Part shown: piece by piece, positions 1-8,364 of the stretch
How positions within the stretch are numbered: the stretch's first letter is position 1
Layout of the letters: each line of letters begins with the position of its first letter
DNA from: Nonomuraea rubra
GTDB lineage: Bacteria; Actinomycetota; Actinomycetes; Streptosporangiales; Streptosporangiaceae
NCBI RefSeq assembly: GCF_014207985.1
Contig: NZ_JACHMI010000001.1
Span: forward strand, 5,129,001-5,193,000
DNA length: 64,000 nt
Reading direction: 5' to 3'
Notes under the pieces: model-generated
The model's database searches: none
Told to the model about the DNA's origin: nothing
What the model saw: only the letters and a program-made list of their open reading frames with translations
Position numbers and translations under genes: made by a program

Positions 1-919
1 CGTTCCACTTGGTGTGGTGGAGGTACTCGCCCGGCATGCCGACCGTGGCCGAGTCCATGAGGAAGTCGGGCGCCTTCTCCTGGGCGATCATCGTGCCGGA
101 GTAGCTCTCGAAGCCCGGCTTGCCCAGGCTGACCGGGATGGTCTTGACGACCTCGCCGTTCTTGCGCACGATCGCCCGGTGCGCCTTGTTGCGGATCGTG
201 GTGATGTGCTCCTGGCCGACGGTGAACTTCACGGTACGGTCCTTGGCGCCCCACACGTTCTCCCCGATCCGCAGTCCGGCCAGATGGGCGACCACCGTGA
301 CCCGCTCCCCGGCCGGCCAGTACTCGCGCGGCCGGAACTGCACCTCCCGATCGCTCACCCAGCTCCAGGCCCCCTCCACCGGCTTGGACATGTGCACCGT
401 CAGCGACCGCTCGACCGCGGCCCGGTCCTTCTGCTCGCTCACCGGCTTCGACAGCAGGAGCTGGATCGGCATGCCGACGCCGACCTTCTCGCCGTTCAGC
501 GGTGACATGCCGGTCTCCAGCACCTGCTTCGGCTTGAGCGTGGTGAACGCGGCCCGCCTCGTGACCACCTGCCTGCCGTCGGCCCCGGTGGCCTGCGCCC
601 GCACCGTGTACGAGGTCGACGGCTTCAACGGCCATCGGGGCCGCCACGTCCCGTCCGCGCCCAGGCTGCCGCCGACCACATGCCCCTTGGCGTCGGCGAC
701 GATCAGCCCGGTGACCTTGCCGTCGGTGACCCGGACACCGATCCCGGTGTCGGGCGGAACCCGCTTCGCGCCGTCGACCGGCGTGATCGACAGCTTGGGC
801 GGCGGTGCCGGCGCCTGCTGCTTCGCCGGCGGCCCGGCGATGGGCTCCGAGGCGCACCCGGCGGCCAGGAGCAGCCCCACGGTGCAGGTGCTGATGAGAA
901 TGGTGCCGCTGTTCCGCAT
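1..919 (-). CDS. L,D-transpeptidase lipoprotein with Ig-like domains, 3' part cut off by window edge
   Basis: The start is ATG at 919, with a GGAGA-type ribosome site about 10 nt upstream. The first 22 residues form a lipoprotein signal ending in the lipobox LAAGC (Cys22). A proline/alanine-rich linker follows, then about 250 residues of beta-sandwich sequence (SITPVDGAKRVPPDTG..., later FTTLKPKQVLETGMSPLNGEKVG). This matches the Ig-like domains of actinobacterial Ldt enzymes, which make 3-3 peptidoglycan cross-links outside the membrane. The last visible part (ENVWGAKDRTVKFTVGQEHI, then IPVSLGKPGFES) is the start of the YkuD catalytic domain. The catalytic His and Cys motif lies beyond position 1, so activity cannot be judged. 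The family call is firm from domain order. Confidence 0.85.
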   Translation of the reverse strand, partial: MRNSGTILISTCTVGLLLAAGCASEPIAGPPAKQQAPAPPPKLSITPVDGAKRVPPDTGIGVRVTDGKVTGLIVADAKGHVVGGSLGADGTWRPRWPLKPSTSYTVRAQATGADGRQVVTRRAAFTTLKPKQVLETGMSPLNGEKVGVGMPIQLLLSKPVSEQKDRAAVERSLTVHMSKPVEGAWSWVSDREVQFRPREYWPAGERVTVVAHLAGLRIGENVWGAKDRTVKFTVGQEHITTIRNKAHRAIVRKNGEVVKTIPVSLGKPGFESYSGTMIAQEKAPDFLMDSATVGMPGEYLHHTKWN

Positions 920-1128
920 CGCCGATGTCTCCACTTCTCCCGACATGTGGGCATATTTCCGATCAGGTAGCCCCTCTTCGGGACGAGAAGTACTATGCCC
1001 GTCACTGAGAGTAATCATGCGGAGATTTCCGTGCAGCATGCCCACGACGAAGCGGCCGTGTGCTGCCAGGACACGATTGCGCCTCATTCCCGGCAGGCCG
1101 CCCCGCGCGGGACGCCCCGCCGGTCAGC

Positions 1129-3642
1129 ATGTGGCTCATGCTCCGCCGCCTGCGTAGGGGTGTGTCCCCGGTACGGATCCGGGTCGCCGCCCGCCGGATC
1201 CGGGACACCAGACAGGGGAGGGGCCCGTGGAGACCATGGGAGAAGGCCCTCCTGGCGTCCTGCCTGCTGTCCGCGCTCGCCCTGGCGGGGACGGCGATGG
1301 CGCTCTTCGACACGACCGTGGACCACCCGGCCAGCCCTCCGGACTGCCAGCCGGCCGTCCTGGCGGAGGCGAGGATGACGGCCGAGCTGACGGTGGTGGC
1401 CGACAACGTGGACATCCCCTTGATCCGCAGCCGTTTCACCGTCTCGATGCCGGTCAACTGGTCGTGGGCCGGCGGCGTGCTGGGCCACCCGGAGTCGGCC
1501 GGGTACCGGCGGGCCATGCGCTGCCTGTTCGGGGCCGCCGAGGGTGAGCGGCACCGGCCCTGGGAGGAGCGGCGGCGCCTGCCCAGGGTGGAGATCGGCG
1601 GCTCGACCGTGACGGTCGCCGACGAGGTGGAGACGTACGTGAGCAGCGCCGACACGGCCACGGCCCTCGGCCCCTGGCGTACGGACCTGAACGCCACCAC
1701 GTGGACGCTCGCCCTCGCCGCCCCTCAGGCGCTGAACCGGGCGACCTGGGAGCGGATCGAGGTACGGCTGCCCGCGGATTGGCCCACCGGCTCGGAGCTA
1801 ACCCCGGACACGGCCCGGGCCGGCGTCCTGACCTGGACGGACAAGACCGCGCTCCGCGAGCAACCGGTCCTCGCCCTGACGCCTGACTTCCAGGCCCGCG
1901 CGGTGGTGGCCATGTCGAAGATCCCGGGCAGCACGGTGACCTTCGCCATGGAACACCTTTCGTACGCGGGCGTGCTGGCCTGGGCGCTGGTGGTGGTCCG
2001 GCGGGCGCGCGAGGAGGAGCCCTGGCGGGCCGAGCACCCACGGCGATCGGCCGGATCCGACAGCAGGCGGTACCTGGCGGCCGCCTCCGGCCGGGCGCAT
2101 CGCATCCTCCTGCTGCAGGTCGGGGTGTCGCTCGCCATCGTCGCCGACATGGTCGTCTACGACGGGCTGACCAGCGCGGGGATCCTGGACCTGGAGCCGT
2201 GGAACAGCGTGTACAACGTGCTCGACGTGCTCCTGTGGGCGTTCCTGATCATCTCGGTGGCGGGGCTGAGCGCGTTCCGCATCCGCCCGCGGTCGGCCGT
2301 GCTGATGACCTTCGCGCCCTTCGTCGCCGGCGTGTTGGGATTCCCGCTGAGCGGCTACGTCATCACCCTGGTGGTCGTCATGACCGTGCTCCAGCTGTTC
2401 CACGCCATGCGCGCCCGCCCCCTCGACGAGCAGGCCGGACCGGTCCCGCGCTGGGTGGCGCTCGGCGGAATCGCGATCACGACCGCGGCTGCCGCCGTCT
2501 TCGTCAACCACTACGCGCAGCGTCTGCCCCACTGGAACTGGCTCGACCACGACGTGGAGCCCTTCGACGAGGTCATCAACGGCACCGCCTGGCATGCCTG
2601 GGACGTGGCGCTGATCCTCACCGACCTGCTCGCCGCCGTCACCATCGTCGCCGTGATCGCCCAGCTCCACGCCAGGACCGCCGTACGCGGGCCGCTCGCG
2701 ACCGGGCGTGACCTCGCGCTCGTCAGCTGGGTCTTCGCGGCCGCCACGTTCGACTGGACGGACAGCCTGCTGGGGACCTCGTTGCCGCTGTCCGCGGTCG
2801 TGGCCGGGCTCGTCCTGTGGCTCGCGCTGACCTGCACCCGGCCGTGGGCGCCGCTCAACAGGCCCGGCATCCGCGCCGCCGTGGAACGGCTGCCGGGCAC
2901 GCCGCTCCAGAAGCACGCCGAACTGCTGGAGGAGGCGCGCAGGCGATACCGTCAGCCGCGGGATGAGCAGGACGAGCAGCACGAACCCGCGAGCGGCATC
3001 GACCACGTACGCCTGGTCTTCGCGCTCGGGCCCCACCATGATCCCTGGCGGACGGCCCGCTTCGCCGCCGCCGTCACCGGCGCGCTGGGCGGCGTTCCCG
3101 CGATCTGGTTCCTGTACACCGAGCTCAGCACGCCGTTCTGGAGCTTCGCCGGCGGGCAGGCCCTCGGCGGGCTGCGCGTACCCGCGCTGATCCTCGAAGA
3201 GATCCTCTTCTGGTCCGTCCCGGGCCTGCTGCTGGGCCTGTTGTGGCGGCATCTGCCCGGACGGGCCGGCGCGGTCAAGGTCCTGCCGATCGCCGTGAGC
3301 TACCTCGTCGCCGCGCTCGGGCACCAGGTGGTCTCGCGGATCTTCGGCCAGGACCTCGCCGTCTGGACGGTGCAACGCTCGCTCCTCGTCTGGGGGGTGC
3401 TGTCCGTGGCGGCCATCGCGATCGACGTCAAGACCGTGCGCCTGCTCGAACGCCGGCCCACGACCACGAGGCACGATCTCGCCGCCCTCTACGGGGTCGT
3501 GGGCTGGCCGGTGCGCCTGACCGGCGTGCTGCCGCAGGTGGTCGCGATCGCGCTGATGATCTATGTCGTCCTGCAGCCGGACGCCGGCCTGGTGCAGAGC
3601 GACCCTCTGCAGGTGTTCAAGCGCGCAGGCGGGGCGCCCTGA
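1129..3642 (+). CDS. large multi-pass membrane protein of unknown function (DUF6185-like)
   Basis: An 837-residue protein from ATG 1129; GTG or ATG codons just upstream and ATG 1138 are alternatives. A basic N-terminus and one membrane segment (WEKALLASCLLSALALAG) lead into an extracytoplasmic region of about 200 residues. After that come roughly 12 further hydrophobic helices in two blocks, separated by a charged cytoplasmic stretch rich in E/R/Q near residues 590-640. From memory the ectodomain pattern (cysteine-containing N-part, then RRAMRC and GPWRT motifs) resembles actinobacterial proteins catalogued as DUF6185; no function is known to me. It is divergent from the L,D-transpeptidase gene and converges on the helix-turn-helix gene 28 bp downstream. 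The coding call is firm and the function unknown. Confidence 0.8.
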   Translation: MWLMLRRLRRGVSPVRIRVAARRIRDTRQGRGPWRPWEKALLASCLLSALALAGTAMALFDTTVDHPASPPDCQPAVLAEARMTAELTVVADNVDIPLIRSRFTVSMPVNWSWAGGVLGHPESAGYRRAMRCLFGAAEGERHRPWEERRRLPRVEIGGSTVTVADEVETYVSSADTATALGPWRTDLNATTWTLALAAPQALNRATWERIEVRLPADWPTGSELTPDTARAGVLTWTDKTALREQPVLALTPDFQARAVVAMSKIPGSTVTFAMEHLSYAGVLAWALVVVRRAREEEPWRAEHPRRSAGSDSRRYLAAASGRAHRILLLQVGVSLAIVADMVVYDGLTSAGILDLEPWNSVYNVLDVLLWAFLIISVAGLSAFRIRPRSAVLMTFAPFVAGVLGFPLSGYVITLVVVMTVLQLFHAMRARPLDEQAGPVPRWVALGGIAITTAAAAVFVNHYAQRLPHWNWLDHDVEPFDEVINGTAWHAWDVALILTDLLAAVTIVAVIAQLHARTAVRGPLATGRDLALVSWVFAAATFDWTDSLLGTSLPLSAVVAGLVLWLALTCTRPWAPLNRPGIRAAVERLPGTPLQKHAELLEEARRRYRQPRDEQDEQHEPASGIDHVRLVFALGPHHDPWRTARFAAAVTGALGGVPAIWFLYTELSTPFWSFAGGQALGGLRVPALILEEILFWSVPGLLLGLLWRHLPGRAGAVKVLPIAVSYLVAALGHQVVSRIFGQDLAVWTVQRSLLVWGVLSVAAIAIDVKTVRLLERRPTTTRHDLAALYGVVGWPVRLTGVLPQVVAIALMIYVVLQPDAGLVQSDPLQVFKRAGGAP

Positions 3643-3669
3643 CCGCGAATCCGGGCTCCGTCGTGCCGG

Positions 3670-5073
3670 TCATGGCCGGCCGTCCGGCGGGGGATAGGTG
3701 AATTCCTGCGTCCCGGCGAACGTCTGCGGCCCGATGATCTCGTAACCGTGGGCGGCCTCGGCGTCCAGGTGCTCCGGGCCGACGTCGAGGGTGTCCGCGG
3801 TTTCCCAGGCGCCGTCGACCTGCTGCTCGACGACGTACAGGAACTCGTTGAAGTCCTGGTCGGACGAGACGAAGGTGTTCACGACGGTGAGCGAGCGCCT
3901 GCCCGCGCTCACCGACGGTGGCAGGTCCACGCTCTGGTCCTGCCACCGGTGCGCGCGCTGCACAGGCAGCGGCTGCCAGGTGCCCGCGGGGGTGCCGTTC
4001 ACCGTGATGCCGGCCCGCTGCCTGCCGATGCCCGCGTCGAGGCGGCGGGTCAGCCGCACCCCGGTGTTGGCCGGATCGACGGTCACGGTGAACCGGCTCG
4101 CACCGCCGGGGCCGAAGGCACGGCCGTCGTCCACGACGAACCGGCCCGGCGGCCCGGACGTCGCCGGGTGCGGCACCCACAGGCCCACCAGGAGCCCGAG
4201 CGCGGCGGCGGTGAGCGAGGCGATCACCGCGACCACGAACGACCACCGCCGCCCTCGCCCGTCCACTCCCTGCTGCGTCTGCCCGCCCGCCCTCGGCTGC
4301 CCCTGCCCGGACGTCTCCTGCCACGTCTGCTCGGACGCCTCTCGCAACCCCTGTCCGTCCGCTTCCCGCTGCGCCTGCGCGGCCGCCTTCGGCTGGCCCT
4401 GCTCGGCCGCGTCCTGTTGCGCTTGCCCGGCAGTCTTCGGCCACCCCTGCCCGTTCGCTTCCCGTTGCGCCTGTCCGGCCGCTTCCGCTGGGGTGTCCGG
4501 CTGCGGCGGCAGCGCGGCGATGTTCATGCCGGGCCCGCTCGACGCCGTTCCCGCGTCTGCCGGCGACGGGTCCGGCGTCGCGGCGTTAGTCCCGAAGTGG
4601 ACCGGCGTTCTGGCGGCGGACGGCTGGGGCGGAGTGGTCGTGGCGAGGGCGCTGAGCTGGGCCTGAGCCTCCGCCTGCGCTCGTGCCGCCATGGCCGCGA
4701 GCCGGCCGACCCGTACCCGCTCCCAGGCCCGCTCCCACGCGGGAAGCCGCTGCTCGGGAACACGGCACCCGCGCAGGAACGCCACCATCACCGCCTTCTT
4801 CGGAAACCGCCGGCCGGCCAGCATGTCGGCACAGGTGGCGCGGGGCAGCCGGGTGCCGCCCGCCCGATCGGCCCGCGCCTGCAACTCCCGCAGCGACACG
4901 TCGGCCCGCACGAACTGCTCCGCCAGCAGCCGCACCAGCTCCTCGTGCCGGGTCACCGACTCCAACCCGCGAGCCGACCCCGCCCCGGCATCCCCGACGC
5001 CACCGACATCCCCGACGCCACCGACATCCCCGGCATCCCCGACGTCTTCGGCCGCTTCCAGATCCCCGCCCAT
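3670..5073 (-). CDS. membrane-anchored helix-turn-helix protein with 16-residue repeat linker and extracytoplasmic domain
   Basis: A 467-residue protein. Residues 40-120 form an XRE-like DNA-binding region (RHEELVRLLAEQF..., LPRATCADMLAGRRFPKK). Residues 200-275 hold about 4.5 copies of a hydrophilic 16-residue Gln/Gly/Ala unit (for example GQAQREANGQGWPKTA). One membrane helix follows at about 278-300 (SFVVAVIASLTAAALGLLVGLWV). The C-terminal 160 residues should lie outside the cell and look like a beta-rich domain with many R, V and T. This layout suggests a one-component transmembrane regulator or an anchored DNA-binding protein. The N-terminal 40 residues (DVGGVGDVGGVGDAG) come from a small DNA repeat, and GTG at codon 40 is an alternative start. 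The call rests on architecture; the sensed signal is unknown. Confidence 0.75.
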   Translation of the reverse strand: MGGDLEAAEDVGDAGDVGGVGDVGGVGDAGAGSARGLESVTRHEELVRLLAEQFVRADVSLRELQARADRAGGTRLPRATCADMLAGRRFPKKAVMVAFLRGCRVPEQRLPAWERAWERVRVGRLAAMAARAQAEAQAQLSALATTTPPQPSAARTPVHFGTNAATPDPSPADAGTASSGPGMNIAALPPQPDTPAEAAGQAQREANGQGWPKTAGQAQQDAAEQGQPKAAAQAQREADGQGLREASEQTWQETSGQGQPRAGGQTQQGVDGRGRRWSFVVAVIASLTAAALGLLVGLWVPHPATSGPPGRFVVDDGRAFGPGGASRFTVTVDPANTGVRLTRRLDAGIGRQRAGITVNGTPAGTWQPLPVQRAHRWQDQSVDLPPSVSAGRRSLTVVNTFVSSDQDFNEFLYVVEQQVDGAWETADTLDVGPEHLDAEAAHGYEIIGPQTFAGTQEFTYPPPDGRP

Positions 5074-5186
5074 CGCCGCAGACCCTGCCTCTCCCGACCG
5101 GGGCCGTCCGCCCGCAAACCAACCCGTGCCAGTGATGGACAGTGTAGGAGCGATGACTCTCCGTGCACGAGTGATTTTCCGCCGGT

Positions 5187-5218
5187 GGGGTCTCCCGCCC
5201 CCGCGCGTGGGAGACCCC
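5187..5218. terminator. perfect 10-bp stem-loop
   Basis: Arms GGGGTCTCCC (5187-5196) and GGGAGACCCC (5209-5218) pair perfectly around a 12-nt loop. There is no T-run, as usual for actinobacterial hairpin terminators. It lies downstream of the TetR gene (ends 5363) and upstream of the helix-turn-helix gene (starts 5073), so it could stop transcription from the TetR side. An operator role is possible. Confidence 0.5.
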
Positions 5219-5362
5219 CGTGACGCGGCCGTGCGCGCGGACCGTGAGCGCCACCGCGGCGGCGGGTTCCCGGTCCGGGACGCGACACTACGGTGTACGG
5301 GCTTCAGTCCTGCTTCATCGCGCTGTCACGTCGGGAACGCCAGGGTGGCCAGGCGGACGAAA

Positions 5363-5941
5363 TCAGGCGAGGGCGGGCGCGAGCGAGTCGATCCAGCGTT
5401 CCAGCCGGTGCCCCTCCGTCTCCAGGAGGCCGGGGTCGCGGAAGGTGTTGGTCAGCAGCGCGACCCCCTGGTACGCGGCGAACAGCGCCACCGCCAGCTC
5501 CCGCGCGTCGGCCCGCCCCATGGCCGCGAACTGGCCCTCCACCCAGTCGAGCAGCCGCCCCATGACCTTGGCGACGGCCCGGTCGAGGCCGTCGTCGCGC
5601 TTGTCCAGCTCGGCGGCGAGGGTGCCGGTCGGGCAGCCGTACCGGGCGGTGAGGTCGCTCTCCCCGATCCACCCCTGGACCAGCGCCTTGAGCCGCTCCT
5701 GTGGCGTGCCGAGCCGTTCCAGGGCCTCGATCACGGCGTCGAGGTGGTGGCCGTGCTCCTCGATGGCCGCCTCGATGAGCTGGTCCTTGGTCTTGAAGTA
5801 GTAGTAGACGTTGCCCACGGGCACGTCGGCCACGCGCGCGATGTCGGCCAGGGTGGTCTTCTCGACGCCCTGCTCGTGGAGCACCCGTACGGCGGCGCCG
5901 GCCAGCCGCTCCCGCTTCCCCGCCCGTTTTGAGTCAGTCAC
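5363..5941 (-). CDS. TetR-family transcriptional repressor
   Basis: GTG 5941 gives 192 residues (VTDSKRAGKRERLAG...). An in-frame ATG at 5971 would add 10 residues but would place operator 1 inside the gene, so the GTG is preferred. Residues 10-60 are a canonical TetR DNA-binding domain, with the recognition helix near VPVGNVYYYFKTKDQL. The C-terminal part resembles the TetR_C domain often seen next to reductases. It is divergent from the NmrA reductase at 6028, and two near-identical 20-bp operators fill the gap. It therefore probably represses itself and that reductase. The ligand is unknown. Confidence 0.88.
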   Translation of the reverse strand: MTDSKRAGKRERLAGAAVRVLHEQGVEKTTLADIARVADVPVGNVYYYFKTKDQLIEAAIEEHGHHLDAVIEALERLGTPQERLKALVQGWIGESDLTARYGCPTGTLAAELDKRDDGLDRAVAKVMGRLLDWVEGQFAAMGRADARELAVALFAAYQGVALLTNTFRDPGLLETEGHRLERWIDSLAPALA

Positions 5942-5951
5942 CTGACTAACT
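5932..5951. promoter_or_regulatory. TetR operator 1
   Basis: AGTCAGTCACCTGACTAACT is an imperfect inverted repeat (AGTCAG/CTGACT core). It matches the site at 5993-6012 in 18 of 20 positions. It overlaps the likely GTG start of the TetR gene, which suits autorepression. Confidence 0.65.
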
Positions 5952-5992
5952 ATAGACAAGTCATCCCGCAACCCGCTATGGTCCCGGAACTG

Positions 5993-6012
5993 AGTCAGTC
6001 AACTAACTAACT
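5993..6012. promoter_or_regulatory. TetR operator 2
   Basis: AGTCAGTCAACTAACTAACT is the second copy of the 20-bp site, 61 bp from the first and directly upstream of the NmrA gene's ribosome site (GAGGAG, 6017-6022). Binding here would block transcription of the reductase. Confidence 0.65.
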
Positions 6013-6027
6013 CTTTGAGGAGTGATC

Positions 6028-6843
6028 ATGTTCGTAGTCACGGGTGCCACCGGGAATGTCGGAGGCGAGCTGGTCCGGCTGCTCGCCGCGGCGGGGGAGC
6101 GGGTCACCGCGGTGTCCCGGAGGCCCGGGCCGTTGCCGGAAGGTGTCCGGCACAGCGCCGGTGACCTGGGCGATCCCGCGAGCTTGAAGGCCGCCTTCGA
6201 CGGGGCCGGCGCGCTGTTCCTGCTCGTGGCCGGGCACGAGCCGCATGCCGTCCTGGAGGCGGCGAAGGCCGGGGGCGTCGAGCGCGTCGTCCTGCTCTCC
6301 TCGCAGGGCGCGGGGACCCGGCCGGGCCTGTACGGGCATCCCGCCGCCTTCGAGGAGGCCGTGCGCGGGTCGGGGCTGGACTGGACGATCCTGCGGCCGG
6401 GCGGCTTCGCCTCCAACGCCCTGGCCTGGGCCGAGCCGATCCGTGCGCACCGCACGGCCGCCGCGCCGTTCGCCGACGTCGCCCTGCCCGTCATCGACCC
6501 GGCCGACATCGCCGAGGTCGCCTCCGTGGTGCTGCGCCGGGACGGGCACGCCGGGCGTACGTACGTGCTCACCGGCCCGCAGCCCGTCACCCCGCGCGAG
6601 CGGGCAGCCGCGATCGGGCAGGCGATCGGCGCGCAGGTGCGCTTCGTCGAGCAGAGCAGGCAGGAGGCCCGCGCGCAGATGCTGGGCTTCATGCCCGAGC
6701 AGGCCGTCGAGGGCACCCTCACCATCCTCGGCACGCCGACGGAGGAGGAGCGGCGGGTCAGCCCGGACGTGGAACGCCTCCTGGGCCGCGCCCCACGCCC
6801 CTTCGCCACCTGGGCCACCCGCAACCTCGCGGCCTTCCAGTGA
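6028..6843 (+). CDS. NAD(P)-binding NmrA/QorB-like reductase
   Basis: 271 residues from ATG 6028, which has GAGGAG five nt upstream; a GTG at 6022 is less likely because it overlaps that site. The N-terminus FVVTGATGNVGGELV is the GxxGxxG dinucleotide-binding loop of atypical short-chain dehydrogenases. The rest follows the NmrA-like pattern (ERVVLLSSQGAG, TYVLTGPQPVTPRERAA). These proteins are redox sensors or NAD(P)H quinone reductases. It is divergent from a TetR repressor with two operators. A paralogue lies at 10303. The family is clear and the substrate unknown. Confidence 0.87.
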   Translation: MFVVTGATGNVGGELVRLLAAAGERVTAVSRRPGPLPEGVRHSAGDLGDPASLKAAFDGAGALFLLVAGHEPHAVLEAAKAGGVERVVLLSSQGAGTRPGLYGHPAAFEEAVRGSGLDWTILRPGGFASNALAWAEPIRAHRTAAAPFADVALPVIDPADIAEVASVVLRRDGHAGRTYVLTGPQPVTPRERAAAIGQAIGAQVRFVEQSRQEARAQMLGFMPEQAVEGTLTILGTPTEEERRVSPDVERLLGRAPRPFATWATRNLAAFQ

Positions 6844-7030
6844 CGGGAACATCCGCCCGTCCGCTCGCGGTCCCGGCGCCCGAGACGCTCGCCCGTCCGG
6901 GCGCCGACAGCCAGGCCGCGGCGCCCGCCGGGCCGCCCGGCCCGCAGGTGCGCGGTCGCGCGTCCGGCTCGGGGACGTGCGGTCGCGCGTCCGGCTCCGG
7001 CCTGTCCCGTCGCGCGGACGGGCGAGCGGC
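6844..7030. other. intergenic stretch with a 17-bp direct repeat
   Basis: The sequence GGTCGCGCGTCCGGCTC occurs at 6954-6970 and again at 6981-6997. A 64-codon GTG-started reading frame spans this gap, but its composition is low-complexity G/A/P/R and it shows no family features, so it is not called as a gene. Confidence 0.4.
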
Positions 7031-7471
7031 GTGAGCGGGCGCCCGCCGCGGGCGGCGGAGGACTTCCTGGCCGAGCCGCTGGTGGCGACCCTGACCACGC
7101 TGCGGCCCGATGGATCCCCGCACGTGGCGCCCGTCCGCTTCACCTGGGACCGGGAGGCGGGCCTGGCCCGCGTGCTGACCGTCGCCACCTCCCGCAAGGC
7201 CCGCAACCTCACCGGCACCCCCGGCACCGGCATCCCAGGCACCGGCATCCCAGGCACCGGCATCCCAGGCACCGGCAGGGTGGCGCTCTGCCAGGTGGCG
7301 GGGTTCCGCTGGATCACCCTGGAGGGCCGGGCCACAGTGTCGGCGGACCCGCGCCGGATCGCCGAGGCCGCCCGCCGCTACACCCGCCGCTACCTGTCAC
7401 CACCGCCCGACCCGCCCGGCCGGGTCGTGATCGAGATCGCGGTGGACCACTTCCTGTACCTGAACCTCTGA
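7031..7471 (+). CDS. PPOX-class split-barrel F420/FMN-dependent protein carrying a tandem-repeat insertion
   Basis: 146 residues from GTG 7031. AEDFLAEPLVATLTTLRPDGSPHVAPVRFTW and RVALCQVAGFRWITLEGRATV are the typical first and central strands of pyridoxamine-phosphate-oxidase-like proteins. Actinobacterial members are usually F420-dependent reductases or F420/heme binders. Between the SRKARNL helix and RVALCQV, the usual short turn is replaced by about 19 residues made of GTGIP units, encoded by a 15-bp DNA repeat. The frame stays open, so the protein may still fold with an extended loop. It sits between the NmrA gene and the dehalogenase-like gene (13 bp gap) and is probably co-transcribed with them. 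Confidence 0.78.
   Translation: MSGRPPRAAEDFLAEPLVATLTTLRPDGSPHVAPVRFTWDREAGLARVLTVATSRKARNLTGTPGTGIPGTGIPGTGIPGTGRVALCQVAGFRWITLEGRATVSADPRRIAEAARRYTRRYLSPPPDPPGRVVIEIAVDHFLYLNL
7223..7277. repeat. 15-bp tandem repeat inside the split-barrel gene
   Basis: The unit GGCACCGGCATCCCA repeats at 7223, 7238 and 7253, followed by a partial copy. Each unit adds five codons (GTGIP) in frame. Copy-number change would therefore lengthen or shorten a protein loop without frameshift. Confidence 0.85.
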
Positions 7472-7484
7472 GAGGACCCCTGCC

Positions 7485-8333
7485 ATGCCCATCCAGCACG
7501 TGCTCGACTCCACCATGTCCTACCGGGAGCTCGGCTCGGGCGCGCCGATCGTGTTCCTGCACGGCAACCCCACCTCCTCCCACCTCTGGCGCGACGTCAT
7601 GCCCGCCGTCGGCCAGGGCCGCCGCCTGGCCCCCGACCTGATCGGGATGGGTGACTCGGGCAAGCCCGCCATCGACTACACCTACGCCGACCAGGCCCGC
7701 TACCTGGACGCCTGGTTCGACGCCCTCGACCTGGACGACGTGCTGCTCGTCGGCCACGACTGGGGCGGCGCCCTCGCCTCCGACTGGGCCGCCCGCCACC
7801 CGGACCGGGTCCGCGGCATCGCCTTCACCGAGGCCATCGTCAAGCCGATGACCTGGGAGGAGTTCCCCGAAGGCGGCCGGCCGCTGTTCCGGGCGATCAA
7901 GACGGAGGGCGTCGGGGAGACCATGATGCTCGACGACAACGCCTTCCTGCGCGGCCTGCCGGGCAGCGTCGTCGCGCCGATGGCCGACGAGGACGCGCAG
8001 GCGTACCTGCGGCCGTACCCGACGAGGGAGAGCAGGCTGCCGCTGCTGCGCTGGGCGCGCTCGATGCCGCTGGACGGCGAGCCCGCCGACGTGGTGGAAA
8101 GGATCGAGGCGTTCGGCCGGTGGCTGGCCACCAGCCCCGAGGTGCCGAAGCTGCTGATCGGCTTCCGCCCGGGCCCCGGCTCGATGTGGACGCCGGAGAC
8201 CATCGAATGGTGCCGCGCCACCATCGCCTCCCTGGAGGTCGTGGAGCGCGAGGAGGTCGCGGGCCACCACACCCCGGAGGACCACCCCAAGGTCATCGCC
8301 GCGGCCATCGCGGACTGGATGGCCACGTTCTAA
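7485..8333 (+). CDS. haloalkane dehalogenase-like alpha/beta hydrolase
   Basis: 282 residues from ATG 7485, with AGAGGA upstream. Residues typical of subfamily II haloalkane dehalogenases are in place: the HGNPTSS oxyanion region (Asn28), the nucleophile in GHDWGG (Asp92, followed by Trp93), the catalytic acid position in FTEAIVKPMTWEEFPE (Glu116), and a C-terminal base in GHHTPEDHP. Such enzymes hydrolyse carbon-halogen bonds in the cytoplasm. True halogenated substrates cannot be inferred from sequence, and related hydrolases share much of the pattern. It is likely the last gene of the 6028-8333 unit. Confidence 0.82.
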   Translation: MPIQHVLDSTMSYRELGSGAPIVFLHGNPTSSHLWRDVMPAVGQGRRLAPDLIGMGDSGKPAIDYTYADQARYLDAWFDALDLDDVLLVGHDWGGALASDWAARHPDRVRGIAFTEAIVKPMTWEEFPEGGRPLFRAIKTEGVGETMMLDDNAFLRGLPGSVVAPMADEDAQAYLRPYPTRESRLPLLRWARSMPLDGEPADVVERIEAFGRWLATSPEVPKLLIGFRPGPGSMWTPETIEWCRATIASLEVVEREEVAGHHTPEDHPKVIAAAIADWMATF

Positions 8334-8351
8334 GTCGTACGGGTGTTGGCC

Positions 8352-8357
8352 TACACT
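8352..8357 (+). promoter_or_regulatory. -10 box of a leaderless promoter
   Basis: TACACT lies exactly 7 nt before the ATG at 8365, so the transcript probably starts at or next to the start codon. No ribosome site is present, in keeping with leaderless translation. Confidence 0.55.
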
Positions 8358-8364
8358 CGTTGTC

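Noticed and set aside
3748..5223. Long plus-strand reading frame opposite the helix-turn-helix gene
   Set aside because: Arginine/proline-rich antisense shadow; the minus strand has a clear DNA-binding domain and membrane helix.
6840..7034. 64-codon GTG-started gene between NmrA and the split-barrel gene
   Set aside because: Low-complexity repeats and no ribosome site or homology pattern.
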